Shown here: piece after piece, positions 33,535 to 42,062 of the stretch
Numbering within the stretch: the stretch's first letter is position 1
Layout: the number at the start of each line of letters is the position of its first letter
From: Burkholderia stabilis
Lineage (GTDB): Bacteria > Pseudomonadota > Gammaproteobacteria > Burkholderiales > Burkholderiaceae
NCBI RefSeq assembly: GCF_001742165.1
Contig: NZ_CP016443.1
Coordinates: 3,162,001 to 3,226,000 of the forward strand
Length of the DNA stretch: 64,000 nt
Reading direction: 5' to 3'
Made by a program: the position numbers and the translations under genes
Notes under the pieces: generated by a model
Database searches by the model: none
Seen by the model: only the letters and a program-made list of their open reading frames with translations
What the model was told of the DNA's origin: nothing

Positions 33535-34332
33535 TCACTTGCCCGCGGGCTTGAAGCCGAACGTCGACAGCACGGCTTGGCCCTGCGGCGACGCGACGAA
33601 GTCGATGAACGACTGCGCCTGCGCGGCGTGGCGGCTGTCCTTGACCACGGCGATCGGATAGGTGATGGCCGTCTTCGTCGGCACCGTCAGCGCGACCTTC
33701 ACGCGGCCCGGCATGATCGCGGCGTCGGTGCCGAACACGAAGCCCGCGTCGACTTCGCCGCGCGTGACGTAGTCGAGGCTCTGGCGCACGTTGGCGGCCA
33801 GCACGCCCTTTGCACTGACGGCGTCCCACACGCCGGCCGCGCGCAGTGCGCCTTCCGTGTAGCGGCCGACCGGCACCGAGGCCGGGTCGCCGTACGCGAT
33901 CCGCTTCACGCCGGGCGCCGTCAGGTCGTTCAGCGACGTCGGGGCGGCCGCGTGGCTGTCCGCCGGCACGATCAGCACGAGCGAGTTCGCGGCGAAATCG
34001 CGGCGCGTACCGGGCGCGATCACCTTTTCGTCGGCCGCGCGATCCATCGCCTTCTGGTCGGCCGAGGCGAACACGTCGGCCGGCGCGCCCTTGGCGATCT
34101 GCTGCATCAGCACGTCCGACGCGCCGAAGTTGAACAGCACCTTGGTGTCCGGATGCTGCTTCTCGTACGCGTCGCCGACGGCCTTGAACGCGTTCGTCAG
34201 GCTGGCGGCGGCCGATACGACCAGTTCGTCGGCGGCGGAAGCGGGCGCGCTGAACACGACGCCGGCGGCAAGCGTGGCGATCGGCAGCAGGCGGAGCAGG
34301 GTGCGGCGAAGCGGACGGACGGGTGAGCGCAT
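33535..34332 (-). CDS. modA: Molybdate-binding periplasmic protein ModA
   Basis: 265 residues: signal peptide (about residues 1-33, Ala-Ser-Ala cleavage before ADELVVSAA) and the ModA binding fold with SAAASLTNAF, the NFGASDVL loop and the SADQKAMDRA stretch that cradle molybdate or tungstate. ATG 34332 is chosen because an upstream in-frame start at 34407 would place 25 residues before the signal peptide. The presumed ModE box lies 35-58 nt before the start. First gene of modABC. Confidence 0.92.
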   Translation of the reverse strand: MRSPVRPLRRTLLRLLPIATLAAGVVFSAPASAADELVVSAAASLTNAFKAVGDAYEKQHPDTKVLFNFGASDVLMQQIAKGAPADVFASADQKAMDRAADEKVIAPGTRRDFAANSLVLIVPADSHAAAPTSLNDLTAPGVKRIAYGDPASVPVGRYTEGALRAAGVWDAVSAKGVLAANVRQSLDYVTRGEVDAGFVFGTDAAIMPGRVKVALTVPTKTAITYPIAVVKDSRHAAQAQSFIDFVASPQGQAVLSTFGFKPAGK

Positions 34333-34366
34333 GGTGGATTCGTTTTTAATGGGTGGAAAACGTAAT

Positions 34367-34390
34367 CGTAATATAGGGCGGGTTATAACG
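34367..34390. promoter_or_regulatory. ModE-box-like palindrome before modA
   Basis: CGTAATATA (34367-34375) and TTATAACG (34383-34390) form an imperfect inverted repeat 35 nt upstream of the modA start codon, resembling the CG(T/A)TATA...TATAACG arms of known ModE sites. modE itself is in the window. Confidence 0.65.
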
Positions 34391-34469
34391 CTCGACATAC
34401 CGTTCATGCGACGGCGCGCATGAAATGGTCAGACCTGAAGAAAGGCGGGCGTGAGGGCCGCGCGGCCCG

Positions 34470-35168
34470 TCACGTGCGGAGCGTGTGCAGCGACGATTCG
34501 GTGCGCTGCAGCGACGACGGCTGCGATGCGGGGTGGTAGTTCGGATTGGCCTTCCAGCGCGCGCGGACGAACGGGCGCTCGTGTCCCGACAGTTGCAGCG
34601 CGACCTTGGTGACCCAGCGATGCGACGGCACCGTGATGCCGTGCAGCGCGACGGTGACGAGCGCGAGGCTCGCGACGACCGCGGGCACCGACCAGCGGTG
34701 CGGCACCGCACGCCACGAGCCGGCGATGAACGCGAGCGCGGCGATCGCGCCGACGATGCAGCCGGTGATCGATTCGGACGGCGAATGCGCGTCGAGCGCG
34801 ACGCGCGACACGCCGACCGCGATGCCGGCCGCGAGCCCGAGCGCGATGCCGGCGATCCGCACCGGCGTGCGCATGCGGATCAGCATCAGGAATATCGCGA
34901 CCGGATAGACCGACGTCGACAGCATCGCGTGGCCGCTGAACCCCGTGAAATCCCACGCGCGGATGCCGATGCCCCAGCCGAGGAACGCGATCTTCGTGAG
35001 CGCGACCACGCCGATCGCGGCGGCAAGCACGCCCAGCCACGCGAGCGCGCGCTGCCACGAGTAGCCGAGCGCAAGCCAGACGGCGATCGTGATCGCGAGC
35101 GGCAAAGTCAGGCCGGCGCCGCCGAAGGCGGTGATCATGATCCACAGGTGAGACGACAGGTCGAACAT
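34470..35168 (-). CDS. PAP2-family phosphatase, membrane bound
   Basis: 232 residues with six or so membrane helices. The phosphatidic-acid-phosphatase motifs are seen: C2 SGHA (about 76-79) and C3 SRVALDAHSPSE (about 120-131), while the C1 Lys-Arg motif is only weakly present (LTKIAFLGWGI). Family members dephosphorylate lipid phosphates, including undecaprenyl diphosphate, on the periplasmic face. The C-terminal 40 residues are polar. The start is ATG 35168. Substrate not known; activity depends on the uncertain C1 motif. Confidence 0.82.
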   Translation of the reverse strand: MFDLSSHLWIMITAFGGAGLTLPLAITIAVWLALGYSWQRALAWLGVLAAAIGVVALTKIAFLGWGIGIRAWDFTGFSGHAMLSTSVYPVAIFLMLIRMRTPVRIAGIALGLAAGIAVGVSRVALDAHSPSESITGCIVGAIAALAFIAGSWRAVPHRWSVPAVVASLALVTVALHGITVPSHRWVTKVALQLSGHERPFVRARWKANPNYHPASQPSSLQRTESSLHTLRT

Positions 35169-35425
35169 CGGGAAGGGACGAACGGAGGCGGGAGGATGCT
35201 TAAATCAACGCGCGAGCCGGGAAGAACGACTACAACGGATACAAGCGGCTAAACCCCAGTATAGCGCCGCAGGTGTACGAGGCCCGTTTTTTGCGTCGCC
35301 GGGAACTATCCGCGCGCAGGAAAAATCCCAGAAACAATGTTATGGTGCATTGCACAAAGTCGAACGATGCATCCGTTGTGGCGCCCACATGGCGCCCCCA
35401 TTTTTCCTGATTGCGAGCCCGATCG

Positions 35426-36535
35426 ATGACCAAAAGTCTGACCAAGGTGTGGCTGGGCGGCGTGAAACGCATGCTGTCTCCGGCTGCCAAACGCGCGGCG
35501 CGCGATGCGCAGCGCATCACCCGCGACGCACTCGAGGCCGCCGCGTCTCCTGCTGCAGTCGATCTGTCCCCGCCGCGCGAATCCCGCGTGCGCCCGCGCG
35601 CGGCTGCGTGGGCGGCGGGCGAGTGGACGCGCGGCGAGCATCCGATGGCGCCCGCGCTCGGGCGTCTCGTCCAGAATCTCGCATACGGCCTCTACGTGCC
35701 GCCCGGACGCCGGCGCGGCGCGATGCCGCTCGTCGTGATGCTGCATGGCTGCCAGCAATCCGTCGACGAATTCGTGCAGGGCACGCGGATGAACCTGCTG
35801 GCCGACAAGCACGGCTTCGCGGTGCTGTATCCGGAGCAGTCGCTGCGCGCGCACGCGCACGGCTGCTGGCACTGGTATGAAGACACCGACCGCGCGGGCC
35901 GCGGCGAGGCTAACGCGGTGGCGTCGCTGGTCGATGCGCTCGTCGACGAACACGGCTTCGACGCGTCGCGCGTCTACGTCGCGGGGCTGTCGGCCGGTGC
36001 GGGCCTTGCGGCGCTTCTTGCGCTGCACCATCCCGACCGTTTCGCGGCGGTGGCGCTGCACTCGGGGCCCGCGCTCGGCGAGGCGAATTCCGGTATCGCC
36101 GCGATGGACGTGATGCGGCGCGGCGTGCGGCAGAATCCGGCCGCGGCCGTGGATGCGCTGGTCGATGCCGGCGCCTATCCGGGCATGCCCGCGCTGATCG
36201 TCCAGGGCGACGGCGACCACGTCGTCGCGCCGAAGAACGCCGACCAGCTGACGGTGCAGTTCATGCGCCTGAACGGGCTGGCCGACAGCCGCGGCGCGTT
36301 GCGCGGCGGCGAACGGGTCGAGACGCGCGAGGCGGGCGCACAGATCACCGATGTCTGCCGCGACGGCGAACCGGTCGTGCGGCTCTGCCATGTGAAAGGG
36401 CTCGATCATGCGTGGTCCGGCGGCGATGAGGCCGTGCCGTTTCATGCGGCCGTCGGTCCCGATGCGAGCGCGATGATCTGGGACTTTTTCGAAGCACGTC
36501 GCCGCACTGTGGCGACCGAACGACGCATCGTCTGA
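35426..36535 (+). CDS. PHB-depolymerase-family esterase
   Basis: 369 residues, alpha/beta hydrolase of the poly(3-hydroxybutyrate) depolymerase/feruloyl-esterase group (Esterase_PHB): oxyanion loop LVVMLHGCQQSVDEF (about 112-126), nucleophile elbow GLSAGA (Ser about 191), and the C-terminal His in HVKGLDHAW. There is no signal peptide; the first 70 residues are basic and Ala-rich, a common N-terminal part in Burkholderia relatives of unknown role. Start ATG 35426. The product probably hydrolyses short esters inside the cell; its role in PHB turnover is not shown. Confidence 0.85.
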   Translation: MTKSLTKVWLGGVKRMLSPAAKRAARDAQRITRDALEAAASPAAVDLSPPRESRVRPRAAAWAAGEWTRGEHPMAPALGRLVQNLAYGLYVPPGRRRGAMPLVVMLHGCQQSVDEFVQGTRMNLLADKHGFAVLYPEQSLRAHAHGCWHWYEDTDRAGRGEANAVASLVDALVDEHGFDASRVYVAGLSAGAGLAALLALHHPDRFAAVALHSGPALGEANSGIAAMDVMRRGVRQNPAAAVDALVDAGAYPGMPALIVQGDGDHVVAPKNADQLTVQFMRLNGLADSRGALRGGERVETREAGAQITDVCRDGEPVVRLCHVKGLDHAWSGGDEAVPFHAAVGPDASAMIWDFFEARRRTVATERRIV

Positions 36536-36550
36536 TCGACGCTGGCCAAA

Positions 36551-36588
36551 GACTAGGGTTTTCCCTATAATTCGGGAAAACCCTAGTC
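36551..36588. promoter_or_regulatory. Perfect 15-bp inverted repeat enclosing TATAAT
   Basis: GACTAGGGTTTTCCC (36551-36565) and GGGAAAACCCTAGTC (36574-36588) are exact inverted repeats separated by TATAATTC, whose first six bases match the -10 consensus. The unit lies 16 nt after the esterase stop and 28 nt before the DUF3563 start. No -35 match is found at 17 nt, so it may need an activator, or be a repressor site over a promoter. Confidence 0.7.
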
Positions 36589-36616
36589 AAAGAACCTTTG
36601 GATTGCGAGATCGACC

Positions 36617-36793
36617 ATGTACCTGCTGAGCCACCTCTTCCTGATGTTGACCAAGAACGCTGAAAAGGCCGCGAAAGAGCGCGCCGAGGCGTACCTGTCC
36701 GAAGCGACCGACATCTACGATCTCGAATTCCGTATGCGCAAGATCGATCGCGAAGCGGCGATGAGCCGTCCGTATTCGTTCGGCTCGCGCTAA
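36617..36793 (+). CDS. DUF3563-type micro-protein
   Basis: 58 residues, MYLLSHLFLML then a charged amphipathic part (KNAEKAAKERAEAYLSEATD) and the conserved-looking DIYDLEFRMRKID near residue 32-44. It matches the small DUF3563 proteins that are widespread in Burkholderia; the function is unknown. It is too short for most gene finders; the start is ATG 36617. Its reading frame has third-position GC bias typical for the genome. The transcript should begin in the TATAAT of the upstream inverted repeat and end at the strong hairpin at 36841-36879. Confidence 0.8.
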   Translation: MYLLSHLFLMLTKNAEKAAKERAEAYLSEATDIYDLEFRMRKIDREAAMSRPYSFGSR

Positions 36794-36840
36794 GCAGTAC
36801 AGGGCGGGCCTGGCGGCCCGCCGTTGCGACGAATCACGCA

Positions 36841-36879
36841 AAAGGGCGCGTGCGGCTTCATGCCGCACGCGCCCTTTTT
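36841..36879. terminator. Bidirectional terminator
   Basis: AAAGGGCGCGTGCGGC (36841-36856) pairs with GCCGCACGCGCCCTTT (36862-36877), loop TTCAT, with A and T runs on both sides. It serves the DUF3563 gene and the convergent ohr gene. Confidence 0.85.
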
Positions 36880-36901
36880 GCATGTGTCGTCCCGCGTCGG
36901 G

Positions 36902-37321
36902 TCAGATGACCATCAGGCGCACCGGCACGTTGTTGCGCGTGGCGTTCGAATACGGGCACACGTGGTGCGCCTTTTCGACCAGCGCTTGCGCGTCCGCCTT
37001 GTCGAGCCCCGGCAGCGACACGCGCAGCTCGACGTCCAGCCCGAAACCGCCTGCGTCGTTCGGGCCGATGCCCACTTCCGCCGTGACCTGCGTATCGGCC
37101 GGCAGCGCCTGCTTGTTCTGGCCGGCGACGAATTTCATCGCGCTCAGGAAACAGGCCGAGTAACCCGCGGCAAACAGTTGCTCCGGATTCGTGCCTTCCG
37201 CGCCCGTGCCGCCGAGTTCGCGCGGCGCGGCCAGCTTCACTTCCAGCTTGTTGTCGGCGGATACTGCGCGGCCGTCGCGGCCGCCCGTGCTCGTAGCGCT
37301 GGTCTTGTACAGAATGTTCAT
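36902..37321 (-). CDS. ohr: Organic hydroperoxide resistance protein Ohr
   Basis: 139 residues, OsmC/Ohr fold. The two redox Cys of the thiol peroxidase are present: Cys57 in GYSACFLSAM and Cys122 in HHVCPYSNATRNN. The enzyme reduces organic hydroperoxides, using lipoylated protein as reductant in related bacteria. ATG 37321 is preferred to an upstream in-frame start, since the N-terminus then reads MNILYKTSAT as in the family. It is downstream of ohrR on the same strand but separated by a terminator, so it needs its own promoter. An AT-rich, partly palindromic stretch at 37400-37425 may bind OhrR. Confidence 0.94.
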   Translation of the reverse strand: MNILYKTSATSTGGRDGRAVSADNKLEVKLAAPRELGGTGAEGTNPEQLFAAGYSACFLSAMKFVAGQNKQALPADTQVTAEVGIGPNDAGGFGLDVELRVSLPGLDKADAQALVEKAHHVCPYSNATRNNVPVRLMVI

Positions 37322-37439
37322 CGTGCAGCTCCTGTCGGGAAAAGGGGAGAAAAGCGGCCGGGTCGAACGGGATGTCGCTGGCCACGGATAAAATATAGAA
37401 CACAAATCATTAGTGTGCAAATGAAATTTTAAAGAAAAA

Positions 37440-37461
37440 CCCGGCAGTGCCGGGCCGGTTG
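37440..37461 (-). terminator. Rho-independent terminator of ohrR
   Basis: CCCGGC (37440-37445) pairs with GCCGGG (37449-37454), loop AGT; read on the minus strand the stem is followed by a T run (37435-37439 region). It ends the ohrR transcript before ohr. Confidence 0.8.
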
Positions 37462-37476
37462 TTCACGCTGGTCTCG

Positions 37477-37929
37477 TCAGCGTTCGTTGGCGGCCGACAG
37501 CGTGTCGCGCAACTGCTGGAGATCGGCGCGCAGCCGGATCAGGAACTCGGGTGTTTGCTGCATCGCGCAAAAGAGATCGGCGGGCACCGAGCGCGCGCGC
37601 TCCTTCAGCGTACGGCCTTCAGGCGTCACGCGCACGTTCACGACCCGCTCGTCGGCTGCGCTGCGCACGCGTTCGACATAACCGAGCGCTTCCAGCCGCT
37701 TGAGCAGCGGCGTGACCGTGGCCGGGTCGAGGTCGAGCCGCGCGGCGATGTCCTTCACTGCGATGTCGTCGCGCTCCCACAGCACGAGCATGGCGAGATA
37801 TTGAGGATAGGTCAGCGACAGCTTGTCGAGCAGCGGCTTGTACGCTTTCGTCATCGCGTGCGAAGTCGAGTAGAGCGCGAAGCACAGTTGCTCGTCGAGC
37901 GTCTGGGGCAGCGGGGGCAGGCGGTCCAT
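37477..37929 (-). CDS. ohrR: OhrR, MarR-family peroxide sensor
   Basis: 150 residues, MarR winged-helix fold with helix-turn-helix DIAVKDIAARLDLDPATVTPLLKRL (about 55-79) and wing region SAADERVVNV. The peroxide-sensing Cys16 (LCFALYSTS) is present, and a second Cys121 (FCAMQQTPEFL) matches the two-Cys OhrR type, in which a disulfide inactivates the repressor. It represses ohr. The start is ATG 37929 and two palindromes lie 30-60 nt upstream for autoregulation. Confidence 0.93.
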   Translation of the reverse strand: MDRLPPLPQTLDEQLCFALYSTSHAMTKAYKPLLDKLSLTYPQYLAMLVLWERDDIAVKDIAARLDLDPATVTPLLKRLEALGYVERVRSAADERVVNVRVTPEGRTLKERARSVPADLFCAMQQTPEFLIRLRADLQQLRDTLSAANER

Positions 37930-37958
37930 GATTCGGAGGGCGCGACGGACGCGCTAAC

Positions 37959-37989
37959 AATTTGTACGCAAATTATTTTGCGCGCAAAA
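37959..37989. promoter_or_regulatory. Two palindromes before ohrR
   Basis: AATTTG-TACG-CAAATT (37959-37974) and the perfect TTTTGCGCGCAAAA (37976-37989) lie side by side 30 nt before the ohrR start. They are AT-rich and operator-sized, as expected for OhrR autorepression. Confidence 0.6.
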
Positions 37990-38078
37990 GATCAGGTTGA
38001 ACAGGGGCGGCGGGGGGCGGGAAACGGGGGACGATCGAGAGGGGCGCCGGGATACAATCCGGCGCGGGGAGCAGCGTG

Positions 38079-38103
38079 ACGGCCGGCGATGCGCGCCGGC
38101 CGT
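38079..38103 (-). terminator. Hairpin after the BPSS1780-family gene
   Basis: ACGGCCGGCG (38079-38088) pairs with CGCCGGCCGT (38094-38103). No T tract; weak evidence for termination of the minus-strand thrB transcript. Confidence 0.4.
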
Positions 38104-38110
38104 GGCAGGT

Positions 38111-38920
38111 TCAGCGGCCCGACGTGGTCGTCGTCGCGCCCGGCTCCTGCACGCCGAAGCAACCGCGATAGGTCGCGTAGAACGAGCAGTACAGCATCGT
38201 CACGATGAGGATCGTCACCGGCATCATGATCGTCAGCGCATAGGCGCCGGCGCCGAGCGCCTGCAGCAGCAGCGACAGCGCGAGCGACGTGCCGAGCGCA
38301 ACGCTGAACCACAGCACGCCGTACACGACGAACGCGCCGCGATTGCGCCAGCAGCTGACGACGCTGAAGAACAGCGCCTTGGCGGGCGGGACGTCATGCC
38401 ACGCGACGAGCACCGGCGCGAACCAGAACAGCATCGCGACCGGCAGATAGAGCAGCGTCGCGAAGAACAGCGCGCCGAGCGTGCCTTGCGCGGCGAGCGC
38501 TTCCGGCGTCGTGCTCGCTTCGTCGGCCGCGCCCATCATCACGTGGAACAGCGCGCCGCCGTCCACGAAGGACGAAGCGGCGAACACGAGCACCATCGAT
38601 GCGACGTAGATCACGCCGAGCACGAGCAGCCGCTGGGTCGCAATGGTGCCGTACGAGCGGAACCCGTCGATCAGGATCGTCGGCATCACGGGCTTGCCGG
38701 CCACCGTGTCGCGACACGCGGCCATGAAGCCGACCGCGATGCCGGGAATGAACACCAGCGGCAGCGCCGAGCCGACTATGGGCACCATCGACACCAGCGT
38801 GATCGCCAGCAGGTAGGTGAAGAACAGCGTGATGAACGCGAGCGGGTTCCGGCGGAACAGCCAGATGCCTTGACGGAACCAGACATAGCCCGTTTTGGCG
38901 GGCACTTCGATCAGTTGCAT
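38111..38920 (-). CDS. BPSS1780-family membrane protein
   Basis: 269 residues with about six membrane helices. It resembles the family named after B. pseudomallei BPSS1780, found next to homoserine kinase in Burkholderiales. The function is unknown. ATG 38920 lies inside the 3' end of thrB: the reading frames overlap by 10 nt, so the two should be translated together. The frame extends further upstream within thrB but that is shadow. The first 25 residues ([20 protein letters not shown]) are conserved and cytoplasmic. A hairpin follows the gene. Confidence 0.85.
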   Translation of the reverse strand: MQLIEVPAKTGYVWFRQGIWLFRRNPLAFITLFFTYLLAITLVSMVPIVGSALPLVFIPGIAVGFMAACRDTVAGKPVMPTILIDGFRSYGTIATQRLLVLGVIYVASMVLVFAASSFVDGGALFHVMMGAADEASTTPEALAAQGTLGALFFATLLYLPVAMLFWFAPVLVAWHDVPPAKALFFSVVSCWRNRGAFVVYGVLWFSVALGTSLALSLLLQALGAGAYALTIMMPVTILIVTMLYCSFYATYRGCFGVQEPGATTTTSGR

Positions 38921-39909
38921 GCGGTTTGGATCTCGGGAAGCGCGGGCGTGTGGGCGATACGCTCGCGCAGGATGCGTTCGAAATGACCGGGGTCGTGCGG
39001 CTTGAGCATCTCGGCCGCGCGCGGCAGGTGGAAGTCGTATAGGCGCGACACCCAGAAGCGGTACGCGCCCGCGCGCAGCATGTCGCTCCAGTGGCGGCGT
39101 TCCTCGGCCGTGAACGGCCGCACGGTCTGGTAGGCGCGCAGCAGCGCATCGGCGCGCGCGACGTCGAGCACGCCGGTGGCAAGGTCGACGCACCAGTCGT
39201 TGACGGTCACCGCGACGTCGAACAGCCACTTGTCGCAGCCGGCGAAATAGAAATCGAAGAACCCGCCGAGCCGCACGTCGTGGCCGGTGCCGGGCGCCGC
39301 GTGCGCGAACAGCACGTTGTCGCGGAACAGGTCGCAATGGCATGGGCCGGCCGGCAGCGCCGCGTAGTCGTCCGACGCGAAGAAGCTCGCCTGGTGCGCG
39401 AGCTCGCCTTCGAGCAGCGCGCGTTGCGCGTCGGAGATGAACGGCAGGATCGCCGGGACGTTCTCCTGCCACCACGGCAGGCTGCGCAGGTTCGGCTGGT
39501 TGCGCGGATAGTCGCGCCCCGCGAGGTGCATGCGCGCGAGCATCTGCCCGACCTCGATGCAGTGTTCGACCCCCGGCGCGAGTTCGGCCGCGCCGTCGAG
39601 CTTCGTGACGATCGCGGCCGGCTTGCCGTGCAGCTCGCCGAACAGCGCGCCGTCGTCACGCGGGATCGGGTCCGGCACCGGCACGCCGTGGCCGGCCAGA
39701 TGGCGCATCAGGTCGAGGTAGAAGGGCAGCTGTTGCGCCGTCAGCTTTTCGAAGATCGTGAGGACGTACTCGCCGCGCGTCGTCGTCAGGAAGAAATTGC
39801 TGTTTTCGATACCGGACGGAATGCCGCGGAACGCAAGCACGTCGCCCAGTTCGTAGTGGCGCATCCATTGCGCGAGATCGGAGTCGGAAACAGCAGTGAA
39901 AACGGCCAT
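38911..39909 (-). CDS. thrB: Homoserine kinase ThrB (type II, APH fold)
   Basis: 332 residues. It belongs to the choline/aminoglycoside kinase-like homoserine kinases of beta-proteobacteria, not the GHMP type of E. coli. Visible parts: the [11 protein letters not shown] nucleotide loop (about 33-43), the catalytic [11 protein letters not shown] (about 191-201, Brenner motif HxDxxxxN) and the [13 protein letters not shown] metal site (about 219-231). It phosphorylates homoserine for threonine synthesis in the cytosol. Start ATG 39909. The BPSS1780-family gene overlaps its 3' end. Confidence 0.92.
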   Translation of the reverse strand: MAVFTAVSDSDLAQWMRHYELGDVLAFRGIPSGIENSNFFLTTTRGEYVLTIFEKLTAQQLPFYLDLMRHLAGHGVPVPDPIPRDDGALFGELHGKPAAIVTKLDGAAELAPGVEHCIEVGQMLARMHLAGRDYPRNQPNLRSLPWWQENVPAILPFISDAQRALLEGELAHQASFFASDDYAALPAGPCHCDLFRDNVLFAHAAPGTGHDVRLGGFFDFYFAGCDKWLFDVAVTVNDWCVDLATGVLDVARADALLRAYQTVRPFTAEERRHWSDMLRAGAYRFWVSRLYDFHLPRAAEMLKPHDPGHFERILRERIAHTPALPEIQTACN

Positions 39910-39977
39910 GCGGGATGCGTCTGGTCAGGTTGTCGGCACGCGTGCGGCGTGCATCGCGACAGCGGGTGAAGGGGGGC

Positions 39978-40004
39978 GGCGCGGCGCGATCGACGCGCCG
40001 CGCC
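39978..40004 (-). terminator. GC-rich hairpin after the DUF2782-type gene
   Basis: GGCGCGGCGCG (39978-39988) pairs perfectly with CGCGCCGCGCC (39994-40004), loop ATCGA, 7 nt after the stop codon. No T tract on the minus strand. Confidence 0.45.
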
Positions 40005-40010
40005 AGGAAA

Positions 40011-40406
40011 TCAGTAGCGCAGGTTCAGCGACGGCAGGCGCGTGATCGGGATGCCCGCGTCGTGCGGCTTCGGCGAGGTATCGGGTGTCGAGCTCATCTG
40101 GTAGCGCGTGCCGAAGTTCGACTTCACGTCGATTTCGACCGGCTTGCCGCGGTCGCGGTATTCGGTGACCTCGGTGCCGTTCTTGCTCTTTTCATGGAAG
40201 CTCGGCGTGCGGCGGATGTCGTCGAAGTCGACTTTCGACGAGACTTCGGCGCCCGGCCGGTTGATTTTACGGAGATCGGGCAGGCCGGCGGCTTCGTTGG
40301 CCTCGGCCCGGGCCTGCGCGTCGGCGTCAGGCGTGGCGCCGGCGGCGTAAGCGACGCTGGCGGCGGCAAACGCGGCAGCAGCGACGACGAGAATGAGCGG
40401 CTTCAT
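40011..40406 (-). CDS. Periplasmic DUF2782-type protein
   Basis: 131 residues: signal peptide (about 1-21, AYA cleavage) followed by a small domain containing GTEVTEYRDRGKPVEIDVKS (about 78-97), matching the DUF2782 pattern (a short soluble domain next to polA/thrB in many Proteobacteria). Function unknown. Rich in Pro, Lys and Asp; no cysteine. Start ATG 40406. It lies 101 nt from thrB on the same strand, and polA is 6.2 kb away here, so the usual direct neighbourhood is only partly kept. Confidence 0.8.
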   Translation of the reverse strand: MKPLILVVAAAAFAAASVAYAAGATPDADAQARAEANEAAGLPDLRKINRPGAEVSSKVDFDDIRRTPSFHEKSKNGTEVTEYRDRGKPVEIDVKSNFGTRYQMSSTPDTSPKPHDAGIPITRLPSLNLRY

Positions 40407-40535
40407 GATGAGTCTCCAGTGAACCTACGGATTTTAGCAAATACTGCGCACCATCCGGCCCTCGCGTGCGGACGGGCGGCCACGAGGGTGACCGGGTTCC
40501 GTGGTAATGTCGTCGGATCAGACGAGGTGATGAAA

Positions 40536-42062
40536 ATGAAGAACGATTTGAGCCGCCGGCACCGTGTGCTGACGCCCGAAAGCCCGTCGATCGAGGCTTT
40601 CGACGATCCGATCGCCGCCGTCGCGCGGCTGTCCGCCATTTACGACACGAATACGGGCTTCCTGCGCGACGCATTCGCGCGCTATCGCCGCCACGAACCG
40701 ATCACCGAGCACGTACGCGCGTGCTATCCGTTCGTGCGGATCCGTACCGACGTCAACACGCACGTCGATTCGCGCCGCTCGTACGGTTTCGTCGCGGGTC
40801 CCGGCGTGTTCGAGACGACGGTCACGCGTCCCGATCTCTTCGCGAACTACTATCGCGAGCAACTGCGCCTGCTGTCGAAGAACCACCATGTGAAGATCGA
40901 GATCGGCGTGTCGTCGCAGCCGATTCCGATCCATTTCGCGTTTCCCGAAGGCATCCATCTCGAGGGCGAGCTCGATCGCGACCGCCTGCTCGCGATGCGC
41001 GACATCTTCGACACGCCCGACCTGTCGTATCTCGACGACCGCATCGTCAACGGCACGTTCGAGCCGGCGCCGGGCGAGCCGCATCCGCTCGCGCTGTTCA
41101 CGGCCGCGCGCGTCGACTTTTCGCTGCACCGGCTGCGTCACTACACCGCGACGTCGCCCACGCATTTCCAGAACTACGTGCTCTACACGAACTACCAGTT
41201 CTACATCGACGAGTTCGTGAAGCTCGGCCGCACGATGATGATGGAGAGCGACGATCCCGAGGTGCGGGCGTACCGCAGCCAGTACAGTTCGTTCGTCGAG
41301 CCGGGCGATGTCGTCACGTACAACGCGAATCTCGGCAGCGAGCCGGTCGAGGGTGCCGCGCCGCCGCGCCTGCCGCAGATGCCCGCGTATCACCTGAAGC
41401 GCGCGGACGGCAGCGGGATCACGATGGTCAACATCGGCGTCGGTCCGTCGAACGCGAAGACGATCACCGATCACATCGCGGTGCTGCGCCCGCATGCATG
41501 GGTGATGCTCGGTCACTGCGCGGGGCTGCGCAACACGCAGCGCCTCGGCGACTACGTGCTCGCGCACGGTTACGTGCGCGAGGATCACGTGCTCGACGCC
41601 GATTTGCCGCTGTGGGTGCCAATTCCGGCGCTCGCCGAAGTGCAGCTCGCGCTCGAGCGCGCGGTGGCCGACGTCACGCGGCTCGAAGGCGTCGAACTGA
41701 AGCGCGTGATGCGCACGGGCACGGTCGCGAGCGTCGACAACCGCAACTGGGAGCTGCGCGATCACCGCGAGCCCGTGCAACGGCTGTCGCAGAGCCGCGC
41801 GATCGCGCTCGACATGGAAAGCGCGACGATCGCCGCGAACGGCTTCCGCTTCCGCGTGCCGTACGGCACGCTGCTGTGCGTATCGGACAAGCCGCTGCAC
41901 GGAGAGCTGAAGCTGCCGGGCATGGCCGACACGTTCTATCGCGGGCAGGTCGATCAGCATTTGCAGATCGGCGTGAAGGCGATGGAGATCCTGCGCACGA
42001 ACGGGCTCGACAAGCTGCACAGCCGCAAGCTGCGCAGTTTCGCGGAAGTGGCGTTCCAGTGA
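40536..42062 (+). CDS. amn: AMP nucleosidase
   Basis: 508 residues. It cleaves AMP to adenine and ribose 5-phosphate in purine turnover. The N-terminal AMP-nucleosidase domain (about 1-200) and C-terminal phosphorylase-type domain (about 260-500) are both seen, the latter with VNIGVGPSNAKTITDHI, WVMLGHCAGLRN and the active-site DMESATIAANGFR (about 426-438). ATG 40536 is favoured because GAGG (40524-40527) is 8 nt before it; ATG 40530 is an alternative. It ends in GC-rich sequence without a clear terminator. Confidence 0.93.
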   Translation: MKNDLSRRHRVLTPESPSIEAFDDPIAAVARLSAIYDTNTGFLRDAFARYRRHEPITEHVRACYPFVRIRTDVNTHVDSRRSYGFVAGPGVFETTVTRPDLFANYYREQLRLLSKNHHVKIEIGVSSQPIPIHFAFPEGIHLEGELDRDRLLAMRDIFDTPDLSYLDDRIVNGTFEPAPGEPHPLALFTAARVDFSLHRLRHYTATSPTHFQNYVLYTNYQFYIDEFVKLGRTMMMESDDPEVRAYRSQYSSFVEPGDVVTYNANLGSEPVEGAAPPRLPQMPAYHLKRADGSGITMVNIGVGPSNAKTITDHIAVLRPHAWVMLGHCAGLRNTQRLGDYVLAHGYVREDHVLDADLPLWVPIPALAEVQLALERAVADVTRLEGVELKRVMRTGTVASVDNRNWELRDHREPVQRLSQSRAIALDMESATIAANGFRFRVPYGTLLCVSDKPLHGELKLPGMADTFYRGQVDQHLQIGVKAMEILRTNGLDKLHSRKLRSFAEVAFQ

